This document shows positions 1 through 29,273 of a stretch of DNA of 64,000 nucleotides, one piece after another (the stretch's first letter is position 1; each line of letters begins with the position of its first letter). This DNA is from Chrysomallon squamiferum (lineage: Eukaryota; Mollusca; Gastropoda; Neomphalida; Peltospiridae). The notes beneath the pieces were generated by a model, which had not been told where the DNA came from, searched no databases, and was given only the letters and a program-made list of their open reading frames with translations. The stretch lies in assembly GCA_012295275.1 (NCBI GenBank), contig CM022670.1, positions 34,447,801-34,511,800 on the forward strand, in the 5' to 3' direction. The position numbers and the translations under genes were made by a program.

Positions 1-16
1 ACGTGGAAGATTGTCG

Positions 17-138
17 GTGCACGTGATGTGGTGTGAACAGTTAGATGGTGCACGTGAAGCGAAATCTGTGTACACGGTGCTCTCGGGAACGACAGGGCGT
101 GCACGTGAGGGCGGTTTCGGAGTTCTGGGTGCACATGA
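17..138. repeat. cluster of four GTGCACGTGA-like motifs
   Basis: The decamer GTGCACGTGA occurs at 17-26, 48-57 and 99-108, with a one-base variant (GTGCACATGA) at 129-138. Each exact copy contains a palindromic CACGTG E-box core. Spacing is 31, 51 and 30 bp. It may be the edge of a diverged minisatellite or a bHLH-binding cluster. The window edge cuts the context. Confidence 0.5.
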
Positions 139-180
139 ACGCCGGTTGTCATAGTATTTGTCATAAAACTGACGGTCTGC

Positions 181-1200
181 AAGATAAAATAGTATTTTTT
201 TAAATATGTATATATAAATAAATAAATAATAATAATCTATATATGTGTGTGTGTATGTGTGTGTATATATATATATATATATTTGTGTGTGTGTAGTTTG
301 TATAAATGTGTGTGTGTATCTATGTACACATATATATATAAGCTTGAAACAACATAAAGACTCCCCATTACGAAGTTATTTAAGAAAATAGGTATAATAT
401 TACATATATACACAGTTACACACAGATACACAGTTAATTATGTGAATCTACACACAGAACGTATGCTGTGCTTAATCCTTCGGGAAATATATACAGAATA
501 TTAAACCAGTTTCAATGAATGTTACATGAAGTCGCCGAATGATTGCTTCTATGAACTTTACAAACTGTTGTAGTTCTGTTCAGAATATTTCAGCATCAAC
601 TTATATTGCCACCTGCAGATATTTAAAAAGCTGTAACTTTGTTTTGAATCTTATAAAGCTGATATTTTGCATTTTCTAAACAAATATCTAGAAATATGTG
701 TGCGTGCGTGCGTGTAAAAAAGTAAATAAATAAATAAGTGAAAGAAAAGAACTTAAAAAAACTGAAGAAAAAAAAATGTTATACTGAACGTTAATAGCTG
801 TGTACATCGTGCAGTGGGTATGTTAAATAATGTGCCCGATATTATATTGTGAAGGTATTAATCTTTCTGCACAATGTTTAGTTCAGATCTTTTTTTAAAA
901 ATTTACCTGACGGGTTTAGACGTTTTCTGTACTGTAAAAAGACATGCAATTAATGATGATGATAACGCGTGAAACAAAATATAATAATTATATGACCAAG
1001 CTTAAACATTAAACTAAAAAAAAAAAAAAAATAAAATAAAATAAAAAAAAAAAATAAAAATAAAATAAAATAAAATAAATCAATTCAAACCAAAAAAAAA
1101 GAAAAAAAAAGCAGATTATAATTAAGCTGAAAAAAAAAAAAATAAAATTAAAAAAAAAATAAATAATGTTAAAATGTGTGCATTAAGCAGATAATCGAAT
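181..1200. other. gene-free AT-rich stretch
   Basis: Short (TG)n/(TA)n tracts at 241-340 and A-rich runs at 1015-1165. It lies just downstream of the minus-strand stop at 1203-1201 and probably includes that gene's 3' UTR. No other gene is visible. Confidence 0.5.
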
Positions 1201-8213
<7,013 letters not shown>

Positions 8214-8739
8214 CTACAAGCAAAATAAAACAAATTTAAAAATAGCGATACAAAAATTAAAAAAAATAATAATAATAATAATCAGAAGGGAAATAATTCA
8301 TCGTTTGAGAAACGAAACTGAACATCATTTTAGAAAAGTTTACTAAAGTTTCTTACTCCTGCTTCTATGTCGGCGAGCACTCTCACGGGGCACAGCCCTT
8401 TCGATCCTGCACGTCTGTCGCCATTTCCCTGTTCAGTCCCATGTCAGTCGCTGTGATATAACATGCTGTTTTCTAACACCCTGGTCTTAGGTTTCGCTTC
8501 GACGGCCAGAGTAATAGCTATTTCCTATTATCGTTTACAACTCGTCGTCCTGAGTTGATTCGATAGGTTTAAACGAAGATATTTATCTAATTAATCAGTC
8601 TGGGTTTTAAGAGAAAATGTGTGAGGGACGAATGTAGTAAAAGGGACGAAAGAAAAGAGTTATTATTAATTTTAATTGTATGATTTTTTAAAGATTATAA
8701 TTGGAATCTTATTGAACTTCAGAATAATAAATTTACACC

Positions 8740-8789
<50 letters not shown>

Positions 8790-9072
8790 GTGTTGCTGTT
8801 GTTGTTGTTATTTATTATGGATCAAAATAATAAATTTAATTTATACCTAGATGAAAAATTATTATTATTATTATTATTATTATTATTTGAATATTTTAAA
8901 TTAATACCTGAAAATAAATCCACTGGTAAACTTTAATTGTTGCGCATTATTTATCGAAAATAAGCTTTTAGTGAATAAAATATAAATTAACTCTATATTT
9001 AGATAACAAAATAACAATAACAATAATAATAATAGAAACAACAACAACAACTATAATGATAATAATAATAAC

Positions 9073-9148
<76 letters not shown>

Positions 9149-9740
9149 ACCAGCAGATATACAATATATACTTGCGTTATTAATTACTAGACTAATTTGG
9201 TACTTGAACATTAAAGTCATAAACACACACACACACACACACAAATATGTATGTGTATATATGTGTGTGTGTGTGTGTGTGTATGTCTGTGTGTGCGTGC
9301 GTGTGAGTGTGTGTATAAATTGCCATGAGATCACTTGACTGCATAACTTCATATCGATAATTAGCCGTCTAGTTAGTATCATTAGTCGACAGCGAAAGCT
9401 TAATACTGATTGGCCGATCAATGATCTTCGCGTTTGCAGTGGTTTGTGGACCGTTGTCAGAGGACGCCGAGGTTGGTTGCTAAGGGAAGATACCTTGGTG
9501 AACTGTATCGACTGAACGTGAGTGAGAGAAAGCTGTCCTGCGTGTTAGTGACAGGATAGCTGTTTTCTATGAGTGCTGTCAACAACAGTGACTCGGAGGT
9601 CCTTTTACACACACACACACACAGTGATATTATTACAATGAACGACATGGAGCGTTTAGAAGTTCAGTTATCACGGCTCCAGGTGTTAAAACGTCGATGG
9701 CGTGCGACCAAATGAATGCACATAAAACCCATACACAAAA
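8214..9740. other. intergenic or 5' region with microsatellites
   Basis: Holds (ATT)n at 8741-8790 and 8862-8885, (GA)n at 9075-9145, (AC)n/(GT)n at 9219-9312, and a GC-richer patch at 9400-9600 with a CCAAT box on the minus strand (9404-9416) and an RFX X-box-like GTTGCTAAGGGAAG at 9476-9489. That patch could be the promoter of the minus-strand ciliary gene. Confidence 0.4.
8361..8440 (-). other. candidate upstream exon of the TEX26-like gene
   Basis: A GC-richer patch with a donor-like GA|GTAAGAAA. In phase 0 its end reads VRVLADIEAG, which would join in frame to the exon at 8213. No ATG lies in that frame before an upstream TGA, so it would need an acceptor inside the patch, or it is 5' UTR. 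Weak. Confidence 0.25.
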
Positions 9741-9793
9741 TAACTACATACAAGCATACACACACGTACACACACACACACACATATATACAC

Positions 9794-9826
<33 letters not shown>

Positions 9827-10395
9827 AACACATACACACATTCATACATACATAAATATATATAAAGATTATACATATATCTATCCGAACACATACATAC
9901 AGACAAATATATACATCCACGCATGCATACATATAAACGCACACATACATACACATACACAAACACATATGTATGTGTATATATATATATATATATATAA
10001 ATAACCTACATACACACACATACATACAGACAAATATATACATCCACGCATGCATACATATAAATACACACATACATACACATACACACATACATATGTA
10101 TGTATATATATATATATATATATATATAACCTACATACACACACATACATACGTACATATATATAAATAACCTATATACAATTCACACACATACATCCAC
10201 ACATATATACATACATTTACAGCCTACAAACATACACGTGCGTACATTATAAAATAATAACACAATTTGTATGTACGTATATATTTTAGGATTTGAATAT
10301 TATTATATTTATGTTTGTATGTATGTATGTATGTATGTATGTATGTGTGTGTGTGTATGTATGTATGTATGTATGTATGTATGTATGTATGTATG

Positions 10396-10427
<32 letters not shown>

Positions 10428-10515
10428 TGTATGTATGTATGTATGTATGTATTGTATGTATTTATGTATGTATATATATGTACATATACATGTACGTATG
10501 TATGTAAGTTTTACG
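9740..10515. repeat. complex (CATA)n / (TA)n / (GTAT)n microsatellite block
   Basis: Alternating (AC)n, (TA)n and (ACAT)n to 10230, with a roughly 120-bp unit containing ATACATCCACGCATGCATAC that recurs at about 9909 and 10038. A pure (GTAT)n array follows at 10313-10455. The Met-Cys-Val-Tyr open frames here are artefacts. Confidence 0.9.
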
Positions 10516-10972
10516 TCAATGTATGCCTATCATGTAGCCTAAATACTTTCGGAGATACGATTGTGTGTAACAACACACGTTAGTAAACCGAAATCCGAGA
10601 TAGCGTTCACTGTGGCGATAAATCAACAGAATAAATTTGTATGCCGCACCACACAATGAAATAAATAATGAGCTTCTTTTTACATTAGCCAATCTATGAA
10701 GCAGCAGGCTAGTCATTTTAAATAATATAAAGAAATTATTAAGGAACCACGGCAGTCATTTGTTAAGATTTACTGGCGATATATATATATTTATTTATTT
10801 ATTTATTTTTAGTGTGTTCATAAAGATTTATAAGTGTATACTAAACGCTTGAGACCAAGCATCTGATTTTCGTTTTATCAAGTTTATTTGACACTGGAAT
10901 GCATTTAAAGTATGTGAATTTATATTTCTGTATGGTTATATAGTAATGTTTCAAAAGAAGGAGGAGGGAAAG

Positions 10973-11070
<98 letters not shown>

Positions 11071-11646
11071 AATAATAATACAATAAGACAGATGATCAAT
11101 GTCACTGATAATATTTTCTTCATAATTTATTTATTTGTTTGTTTGTTTGTTTCCTTATTTCTTTTGTTCTGTTTTGATTTTGATTTTTGTTATTTCATGA
11201 CATCGCTAATGGTAATCTTCACAAAAACAGGGACAGAAAAAAATGAAAATAAAAGAAAATGAAAAAAAAAAAAAACATTTTTAGTCAACAATTATTTTTT
11301 TTTTTTTTTTAATAAATAAATAACAAATATGCTGTATGTAAAATCCCAGTAACACCGATTTAAATTTTGGGGTTTTAAATTTTACAAATTGTTACAAATG
11401 AATTAAACTCAGGCCTCTTGAATAAAACGTTACATGTTCACCAATACGAAATTACATATTAACGTAACAAACGCTAGAAAATAAAATGTATTAAGCTTAA
11501 AACTTTATAGTGGTGCATGCTGCACATGAAGTACTCTTGTTGCTTTTATAAAAATGTTAACATGGCACAAACCAGCATACTGGTCAAATAAACCAGTTCA
11601 AACAGAAAGAGTCATGGACAAGTCATTGTGTATTTTATGTTCTGTT

Positions 11647-11717
<71 letters not shown>

Positions 11718-12260
11718 AGGTATGTATGTATGTATCACTCTATGAAAAACAGCATAGCCAGACTAAAAAGCATGAGTAAATGTATACGTGACAGTCAAAA
11801 TGTAATAACTGATAAGAAAACTCTGAGGCTTAGATAAGTAAGAAAAATATATAAATATTATATAAACATGCAGTCTATATGTGAAAAGGTTTTAAAACTG
11901 ACTTCAGAGTCGTCAGAAGCAGTGCTCTATTCCCATCGTTTGTCAAATGATTTGTTTTTTCTTTATAACGTGTCTGATATTAAAAGTTTCTCTAAAATTC
12001 GCTCCAAACACATGAAACTTCACTGATTATTACTATTGTTTCAGCGTTTCGTAAATGGTCTGATGAAGAGGAAGAAGAAAATAATAAAGGCAGTGTAATA
12101 GACTGGAAGAAGACTATATATCAGAACATGCGAGCGAATTAAATTAATTAATTAATTTTATTTATTTATTTATTTATTTACATGTGTTTATGTATGTATG
12201 CTTGTATGTGTATGTATGTAAGCATGAATGTACCACTCTCTCTTTTTTTCTGTCTCTCTC

Positions 12261-12264
<4 letters not shown>
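10516..12264. other. gene-free microsatellite-rich stretch
   Basis: (AAT)n/(AAAT)n at 10972-11080, poly-A/poly-T near 11260-11310, and (TC)n passing into (TG)n at 11648-11716. No supported gene. Confidence 0.5.
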
Positions 12265-12307
<43 letters not shown>

Positions 12308-12854
12308 TATACATATATAAATATTTAATAAACTCGCCACCAACATACCTGTTCCAGATGACATTTCATTCGTACGCTTGTCATCTCTGCCACAGTAAAT
12401 AAAGAAATACAGTTATCTCGTTCACAAACGCTACAACGACTCCAGACAAAACGTTTCCACGCAGCTTTTTCAGTATCAGCCAGCTGCAAGGTTTTGCTGT
12501 TTTGTTTAACCCAAAATTGTGCCTCGGCAACAACACGTTGTTTTTGCAGTTGCACTGAAGTTTCTCATTGGTGCTTTTGATGGGGGGCTTTATCCGTTTC
12601 ATTTTTTCGTTTCGTTTTTTTGTCGTCCGTCAACCGTGGACTGGCCTAGATTATCTGTTAATTACGTGTACGTATGATTAATCTTAACTCCTGATTTGAA
12701 TTAACAGCCCTGGCAACCTGATAGAGTAAAGAATATAGGCATGCACGAGCGTTAAGACTGGAATTGAGTCGTTACTTTTCTTTTTTGGTTTGTTTTGTTT
12801 TTGTTTGCGATAACCTCATTTATTTTTAATTTCATATTGTTATTGTTATTATTA

Positions 12855-12901
<47 letters not shown>

Positions 12902-13023
12902 GTTAGTGCTACTACTACTACTATTACAAGTACCACTGCTATTGCTCTTACTACTATTAATACTACAAATACCACACCACAACCACAAATATCTGTTTCT
13001 TTAAAAATGTTAATATGGTACAG

Positions 13024-13085
<62 letters not shown>

Positions 13086-13307
13086 TCATTGTAGTTACAC
13101 TATGATGTAAAATCTGTGCTTCTTAGTTATATTGATTTAAAATAAATAAATAAATAAATAAATTAAAATTCTATCCTACAAACAGAGCTTTAAAAACAGT
13201 CCAAATCATTATCCAACTCGGTTGCATAATCACATAACAATTTAATAACACTAATTTATTTATTTATTTATTTATTTATTATGACTACTACTGCCACTAC
13301 TACTACA

Positions 13308-13354
<47 letters not shown>

Positions 13355-13766
13355 TTTTAGCGCTAGCAGTTCTGCGAAAAGGTACCTCGTGATGTAACAT
13401 TATGCATTCATGTTCTGCTTGACAAGAAATAGTGTCCGTTTAGACTTAAATATCACTTACCGGATATACCTAATGAACTTTCTAAGGAGTAGACCATAAT
13501 CTGTCATTCGATCTTTATTACCCACTCCTTTCATAGCGCTACAATACCATGTTTTATTTCACTACGGCTTTATGACGTCATACAGCAGAAATCATGAACG
13601 TTTTGGCGTTTCTGCAAGCTGCTAATAATAAATAATATTTATTAAAATATGAGTACAGTTACGTCGGATGGTCCTCGATAATTTCGGGTTAATATCATAG
13701 ACAGACACACAGATAATTATTAAAGTTAAGATAAGGATAAGGTCATTATAAACTTTAAAAATTAGA

Positions 13767-13852
<86 letters not shown>
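12265..13852. repeat. microsatellite cluster
   Basis: (GT)n at 12268-12306, (ATT)n at 12840-12900, (TA)n at 13027-13084, (AAAT)n at 13141-13165, (ATT)n at 13308-13350 and (TC)n at 13771-13850. Confidence 0.9.
12349..12602 (-). other. candidate 5' coding exon
   Basis: The minus strand has an open frame ending CTG GAA CAG followed by the donor GTATGTTGG, phase 0, matching the phase of the exon at 8213. The frame holds VAEAQFWVKQ and AEMTSVRMKCHLEQ but has an upstream TGA and no early ATG. Another frame starts at ATG 12602 (MKRIKPPIKS); joining the two needs a one-base indel near 12556. It could start at the internal ATG (MTSVRMKC), be the first exon of the TEX26-like gene, or be non-coding. 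Confidence 0.35.
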
Positions 13853-13854
<2 letters not shown>

Positions 13855-13859
13855 TTTAG

Positions 13860-14976
13860 AGAGCAGTTTTAAAATATCGAAATCAATATGATATGAATGT
13901 ATACATTTTATTTTAATAAAACAAAATCATGATACCCCGAATATTTATCCTCAAACAGTAAAGTAATAGCAAGAAATCAATTTCTCGATATAAAGAACTA
14001 TTGATTAGTATTATATTTCAAATGAAAACCTATAACGTATACATAGTAATAAATTATAACAGGCATAAAAAATCCATAATATCACAAAGCCCATTTCTAC
14101 TTAACCAGCTCTTCGATTTTTAAAATTTGTTTATTTATTTAGTGTGTGTGTGCGCGTGTGTTTGTGTGTGCTTTTGTGTGTTTAAAGCGGGTTTTGTTTT
14201 ACAGTTTTTTAACGAGCGTAATAATGGTCGTTGAATACTTTTACCTTGACATATATATACCTTCATATATATATATATAAATTAAGATGAAAGGTAGAGT
14301 TCATGATGAAAAACGAATTAAGAAGTACAGTTGTCTTAATTTTTGCATTAATTAGAATCATTATTTTCGGTAAAACTCCACTCAATTAAGCTTAAAATCA
14401 GAGCTTCATTTAATACACTGGTGTTTACATTTTGAGATCTCAGAATTAATATAGTAAGTTGTTAAACCTATGCAGTCCGTCATTATTTTGTTAAAATTAT
14501 AAAACATTAAACAAACGAATAAATAAATAACAGGCTTTACTTGTTCTCACTAGACTAAATAAATAAATAAATAAATAAATACTAGCATTAATTTTCTTCA
14601 GTTACAATGTAGGTTGTTCTGACAGATTAACAACATCAGCGAGCTTTTAAATTTTATCAACAGTCGGCGTGTAAAGTGTTATTGTATAGCATAGATCTAA
14701 ACATTAAACTACCGATTCATTATATCAATAAAATACATTTAGCAAAACTGACAACTTTAAGTGTAGACAAACATACGTTTTCCAAAATCATAGACTGGTC
14801 GAGTGTTAATGATACACAGGAGAAGATTACCAGATATATGGCGCCAATATAGAAAGAAATTGGAAAATTCCGAACTGTCATAACTTTAAGGTTGATTTAT
14901 ATAAACATAACAATTATATACGACTTTTGTTTGAAAAGATGAAATATTGTATATATACACACACAGACATAATAAT

Positions 14977-15012
<36 letters not shown>

Positions 15013-16418
15013 GTGTGTGTTTATAATGTGAAAACAAGATGTGTCTCTCAGTACGTACTTGGGTAATATTATTTTTATACCCTGCATTTCAGTTCGGTAA
15101 AACCCAATGTTAAGCGAAAATTCAAACTACAATAACACATTTTCACCGCGGAATTTCGTATCATAACATTGATTCTTTACTCTTGATATTTTGGCAAAAT
15201 AAAACAGGATACAGGAATAACAGTGAACGGATATTTCTACTTATAAACAGTAAACATCTTACCTTTGTTCACGAACAAATACGAAATGAAAACTAACAAT
15301 GTTTTTAGCATCTAGTATTAGCATACTTCTGGTAATGAAGATGCTTATTAAATGACGTCATAATAGAGAATCGTCACACTGCTGTGATCGTTCATTGTGG
15401 GACAAGTGGAAGTCTGTTATGTTGTCATGACAGTCTTTGAAAGGATTCCATGGATAAATAAACAAAACTAATGATTTTTATATTTTTCTTTTTTCAATAA
15501 TTGATAATGCGACGATTGACTTCTAAAGGGCAAACAACGGTAAATATTTTGAATAAGTCATTTTTTTTTTTTTTTTAATTTCCAATTAGCCGTTAAAGTG
15601 TCTATATATACAATATAACTTACATAAACATTTATAATATACATATATAAACAAGAACAAAAAACACACACACACACAAACACACACACACATAAATACA
15701 TATATTCATTCAACTTATGAAACATTTCAAGTAAATATTATTCCTACCTTTATGTTTACGTTTCACGTTCAAAAATAATTTGTCCTTATTCAAACAATTA
15801 ATCCTCTTAAGGTGAAATTTATTCTAAATTAGTTTATTTACTGGATTCCGTGGATTAGTTTCAGGTGAGAGTTATTGATACAATCACGTCTAAAACATTT
15901 TCGTATAAATTGAGAGAATAATATTTTTTTTATAGCCTAGCTGTGGGTAAATCCTACGTTAGGACTGGCTGCATATTGGACCCATCAAAAATCAATATTA
16001 AAGAATAGGGCAAACAGGAACTATGCCACTCATTTCCATGCAGAACTTGTCAATATTTGGCTAAGTAAGCCGACCATTAAGTTGTTAATAGAGGATTTCA
16101 GTTAGGTAGAGTACTCGTCCAGCTAAAAGTCATATCGCTTATAACAACAAAACTGAAGCTGAAATAATAATAATATTCAACTAATTTCTATGTTTATATA
16201 TAGTCTTATAATTAATAACAAAAAATTCACTTTTTCTTAGCAGAATTTAGAATGGCTTTAATTAAGATACTTTTAATTACATGTGTTGTATACTATTTAA
16301 TGGTTATTTCATTTATTTTCATCAGTTGATGAACTTTTGAAAAACGGGAAGAGGCAACACATTCAGAATGTAAATAATTATGGCCATTATGTGGTTGTTG
16401 CTATTTTATTCATTATTA

Positions 16419-16454
<36 letters not shown>

Positions 16455-17696
16455 TTCTTGGTCTTTATTGTTGCTTTTTAAATTAATGAATATTATAAGT
16501 ATTAAATTTTATAATCACTTTTCTTACTATCATCAAATTTGAACCTTTGTTGGCGTGTTTTATTGTATAATTATCAGCCTCGAGTCAAAACCTTGCATAA
16601 CAAAACCATACACTTCACTGCGCTAATATCTCCTTCTGACCAGTCGATTTTTATGTCTTGGCTGACAAGGTAAATCACCAAAATTCAAATCACATACGCA
16701 CAGCAGCAGACACATAATAAGCTGTCCCAGTCACTTTCATTCCATCAATTATTTGTAACTATTTCAGTTTGTGTTTTATCACAACAATGATTTGTTAGCA
16801 CATTTTTATGGATTACATGAGTGGGCACGTATTTCTTCAGGTGGTATCCATAATGCATAAAATACGTGTATGTTTAAAATATCAGTGGTTAACTAATCAA
16901 AATAGAATCTAGTTTTAAAAGTTTAGGTTGCGTATCTCTGTTCCGCGTGATCGGACTAACTTAACCGATTGGCGGAATTCTTATTTTTTATAAACCATTT
17001 ACCTTTTTGTTCATTAATCTCATTAATCCGTGTATCGAATAATACTGATCGTTCTTGTCATTATTAATTCAAAGTAACTGTTGCTTTGGTACAGTGAGTT
17101 TCCTTATTAAATATAACAGTATTTTATGCTAAAATTTTTAATTTTTGGCGAAAAATAAATATTGGGTTTCCGAAGTAAATATTGCAGTACTGTCATTGAA
17201 AAAAAAAAAACACCTGCCAACAATACAATTACGAATTTTTTAAACGTGAAAAAGGTTTAATATTTATTATATTTTCAATAACAAAATTATTAATATGTAG
17301 TTTATAGGGTATTTTTATTTATTTATATATTTATTGTTATTATTATTATTATTATTTTAACATAACATTAATAATAATAATAAACATGTAACTATTAAAT
17401 ATCTAGTCTGTAAGATCTAATCAGATTCACCTTTTACACTATATGTTGAACCTGTGTCAGAATTAAACTGCACTGCACTATGAGTTGTTTTTAATATGTA
17501 TATAGTCATTATACACATGGATTAATAACAATAAACTATTTAACACTGGTGTTCCAGTTAAGTTTAATATCAGATTTATCAGTGTCTTAATAGTGTTATT
17601 ATGTGCAGAAGGATCTGGGATTTTTTTTATTTCTAATTAGTTGAATATTATTTCTTTTCTTTCTTTTTTTTTAATTTTTTGTTGTTAAGAAAGCAA

Positions 17697-17736
<40 letters not shown>

Positions 17737-18110
17737 TAAATAAAAAAAAAAAAAAAAAAAATAAATAAATAAAAACCAACAAATGCTAGGACTTATTTTT
17801 GGAGGAAATTTTAATTACATACTATTTTAAAATTATATACTATTATTTCTTCCTAACTATCTACTTCTGCTACTCTTTCAATTTATTCATTTATATAGTT
17901 TATTATTATTTATTTATATTATTATTTATATATTATTATTATTATTATTATTATTATTTACATGCATATTATTAGTTATTAAATTAATTAGTTTAAATGT
18001 AACTATTTCTTTTATTCAATATTATTTTAATGGGTTTTTCTCTAGAACTAAATATCTGTTAATAAATAATAACCTATACTCTGTTAAATACAATAAGTAT
18101 GCTTAAGTCA
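13860..18110. other. 4.2 kb without a recognisable gene
   Basis: AT-rich DNA with small (GT)n (14978-15010), (ATT)n (16420-16455, 17935-17958) and (AAT)n (17698-17735) tracts. Read on both strands, no exon-like open frame with splice sites stood out. It probably separates the TEX26-like gene from CWH43. Confidence 0.5.
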
Positions 18111-18117
18111 AACAGTT

Positions 18118-18235
18118 TCAATGAAATGGCTTGAATCTATAATATAGCAATTAAAATGGCACGAATCTATAATATAGAAATAAAACTCAGCTTGGATCTG
18201 CACACAACAATTAAAACAGACTTGGGTCTGCAACA
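18118..18235. repeat. short degenerate tandem repeat
   Basis: About three diverged units of 35-45 bp. The first two share GAATCTATAATATAG-AAT; the later units share ACAATTAAAAC and CTTGGRTCTGCA. Downstream of CWH43. Confidence 0.55.
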
Positions 18236-18600
18236 ATGAATATGAGAAACCCTATTTATTACTGATGATATTAATTAATGATAACGATAATATCACTAAG
18301 ATCAAAAATGAGAAGCGCAAGGATAACAAAACAAGTTGAAGAGCTGAAAAAAATATATTTAAATGCATAAACCTGAATAACCAACAGAGAGCATTAGATA
18401 TTACAAAACTATAACATAAGAATACAAATCTGATATCTTTCAAAGCTGTGATTTCTCTATGACATACAGTGTAAACAAAACAAACTAAATAAAATACATG
18501 TTTAATATTATTTATGCAATTTTCAGTAAATGTTATACAACAAATTTATACACTGGAATGTTAAAAAGACTGCAGAAATAATAAATTATCACCAATAGTG

Positions 18601-19100
18601 GTATGTAAGTTACAAGAAATTCATAAACTAAAAACTGATTTGTTGATATGCAAGATATCTGGCTATTTAATATGTAATATGATGATGAAAAAAAAGTTAA
18701 ATTATTTGTAAAGAAGATTCTTCATATATAGCTGGTATATAGTTAATATGTAACAGGATGATGAATAAATATTAAATTTGTAAAGAAGACAATTCATATA
18801 TACCTGGTATATATATATATGAGTGGTTTGTATGTTTCAGATATGCATTCTGGCTTTTTAGGATTGATCTCTTTTCATTAAAAAAAGGTTTTGATGTATG
18901 TAAGTTACAGGAAATTCTTAAAATACAAACTGATTTTTGATATGTAAGAAATGGAAGATATGTGGCTATTTAATATGTAACATGATGATTAAAAATATTA
19001 AATTACTTGTAAAGAAGACTGTTCCTATGTGCCTGGTATATACTTGTGTGGTGTGGTTTTGTTGTTGTTTGTAAGTTTCAGATATGCATTCTAGTAAAAG
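18601..19100. repeat. direct duplication, about 295-bp period
   Basis: Two diverged copies. Each begins GTATGTAAGTTACA-GAAATTC and carries GGCTATTTAATATGTAA, TTGTAAAGAAGA and TTTCAGATATGCATTCT in the same order; starts are about 18601 and 18896. Inside copy 1 a roughly 75-bp segment is repeated again. It lies in the 3' flank of CWH43. Confidence 0.7.
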
Positions 19101-19838
19101 ATAAAAAGTAAACAATGTATACAAAAATACAACCTTCTCATTCACTCTGACATAACAAGTTCTGATACTTTAATCATAATTATGTTTTAAATGAGTCAAA
19201 CATTTAACTACGTTCTTAATTTTATAATTGACTTTGATAAATGAAAAAATTTAAAAAAAAGAAATGATGTTCATGTAAAATTATGTGCAATGTGGTGACA
19301 GTAACAAAATAATAAAAATATGTTTCACAATAAAAGAATATTAATAAAGCTCAATAATGGCAAAGGAAAAAAAAAGAATTGAAATATTTAAATTCATTTG
19401 AGTTAAATTTGTAATTTTTATAATCATATTTTACTAAAAAAATAAAAAAAAAAAAAAAAAAAATAATAATATAACAAAACAATTGTCTATTTATTAAACA
19501 AATTAATGATGTGTATATAAAACTTTGGTTCCCAACATTAAGAATTAAACTAGTTTGACATGGACTTTGTGTATATAAAATAAATTAAAAAAAAAAAAGA
19601 GATAATAAAATAAATAAAAACACAATGTATCTGATTCATCTGTCACATAATTTGTTTAACTTACTGTGAGATCATTTCTGTGTTGGTATTAAACTAAAGC
19701 AGTGAAACAATTCTAAACAATTCTGCTTAACAATTATATTCTAAGTAGAAAAAAGTAACATAACAGCAGTACTGATTAACATAAAAGCTGAACATCTATT
19801 TTAATACTGTCTTATAATGAGTAAAATTAATGTAAGTT

Positions 19839-28610
<8,772 letters not shown>

Positions 28611-29150
28611 TATTAAGTTTAAGACTTCTGAATTATAAATTTGAGCCTAAACTAACTGGATCTCTTGCGGCGTCGTCTGTTGTTATCTCCCCTCCCGTTC
28701 CTGACACTTATCAACGACCTTTGAACTTTAACCTGCTTCTTTCTAGTTAGAATGTATAACTATTATTTTTTATTCTTTGTCATAAAAGACACTTTTCAGT
28801 GTGTTAAAAAATCAGTTGACAAATATTCCAAATAATATATATTTATTTGAATTATAATAGAAAACGACATATCAAAAACCAATAATGCATTCTTCTATGT
28901 CTGAGAGATATTTAGTGTCAACTTCCTGTTTTATTGATTTGACAGACGATGTAAACAAAAAAGAATGAAATAAGTAATATGTTTTGGTATTTTTTAAATG
29001 AAATTTTCTAAATTATGTTTAGTTCGAGTTTGATACGAAAAATTACGATACATTATTTTAATGATTACAAGTTAATATGCTTAAACTAATAACGTATCTG
29101 TTTCTTGTCATATTAACGTTATGACAAGCATTGTTAAATCTCTCTTTTAT
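28611..29150. promoter_or_regulatory. putative bidirectional promoter, CWH43 / AASDH
   Basis: About 0.5 kb separates the CWH43 start codon (28610, minus) from the AASDH 5' non-coding exon (plus). A slightly GC-richer core lies at 28660-28740 (GCGGCGTCGTCTG, CTCCCCTCCCGTTCC). No TATA box is obvious. Shared regulation is inferred from the head-to-head layout. Confidence 0.45.
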
Positions 29151-29159
29151 TTGAACAAA

Positions 29160-29273
29160 GACATTGTTATGGCTTGGGTTTTAGCACCTTTGTTTGAGTT
29201 TACATTGTTTGGTTATAGCTTGGATGTGATGCCAATGAAAGATAGGCCAGAGGTAGCACCAATAAATGAAACT
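29160..29273 (+). other. AASDH: 5' non-coding exon of AASDH (start approximate)
   Basis: Ends at a good donor, ACT|GTAAGT, at 29273. It joins the exon starting at 29765 (acceptor TTTTCAG), which has an in-frame stop (TGTTGA) before the ATG at 29816. The upstream ATGs are therefore uORFs. Confidence 0.45.

Noticed and set aside
9664-10583. Several Met/Cys/Val/Tyr-rich open frames on both strands
   Set aside because: Translations of (CATA)n, (GTAT)n and (AC)n repeats in many frames; no splice or family support.
10841-13089. Poly-Tyr, poly-Leu, poly-Asn and poly-Ile open frames
   Set aside because: Products of (AAT)n and (ATT)n microsatellites.
13860-18110. A hidden gene between the TEX26-like gene and CWH43
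   Set aside because: No run of in-phase exons with splice sites or recognisable protein motif on either strand.
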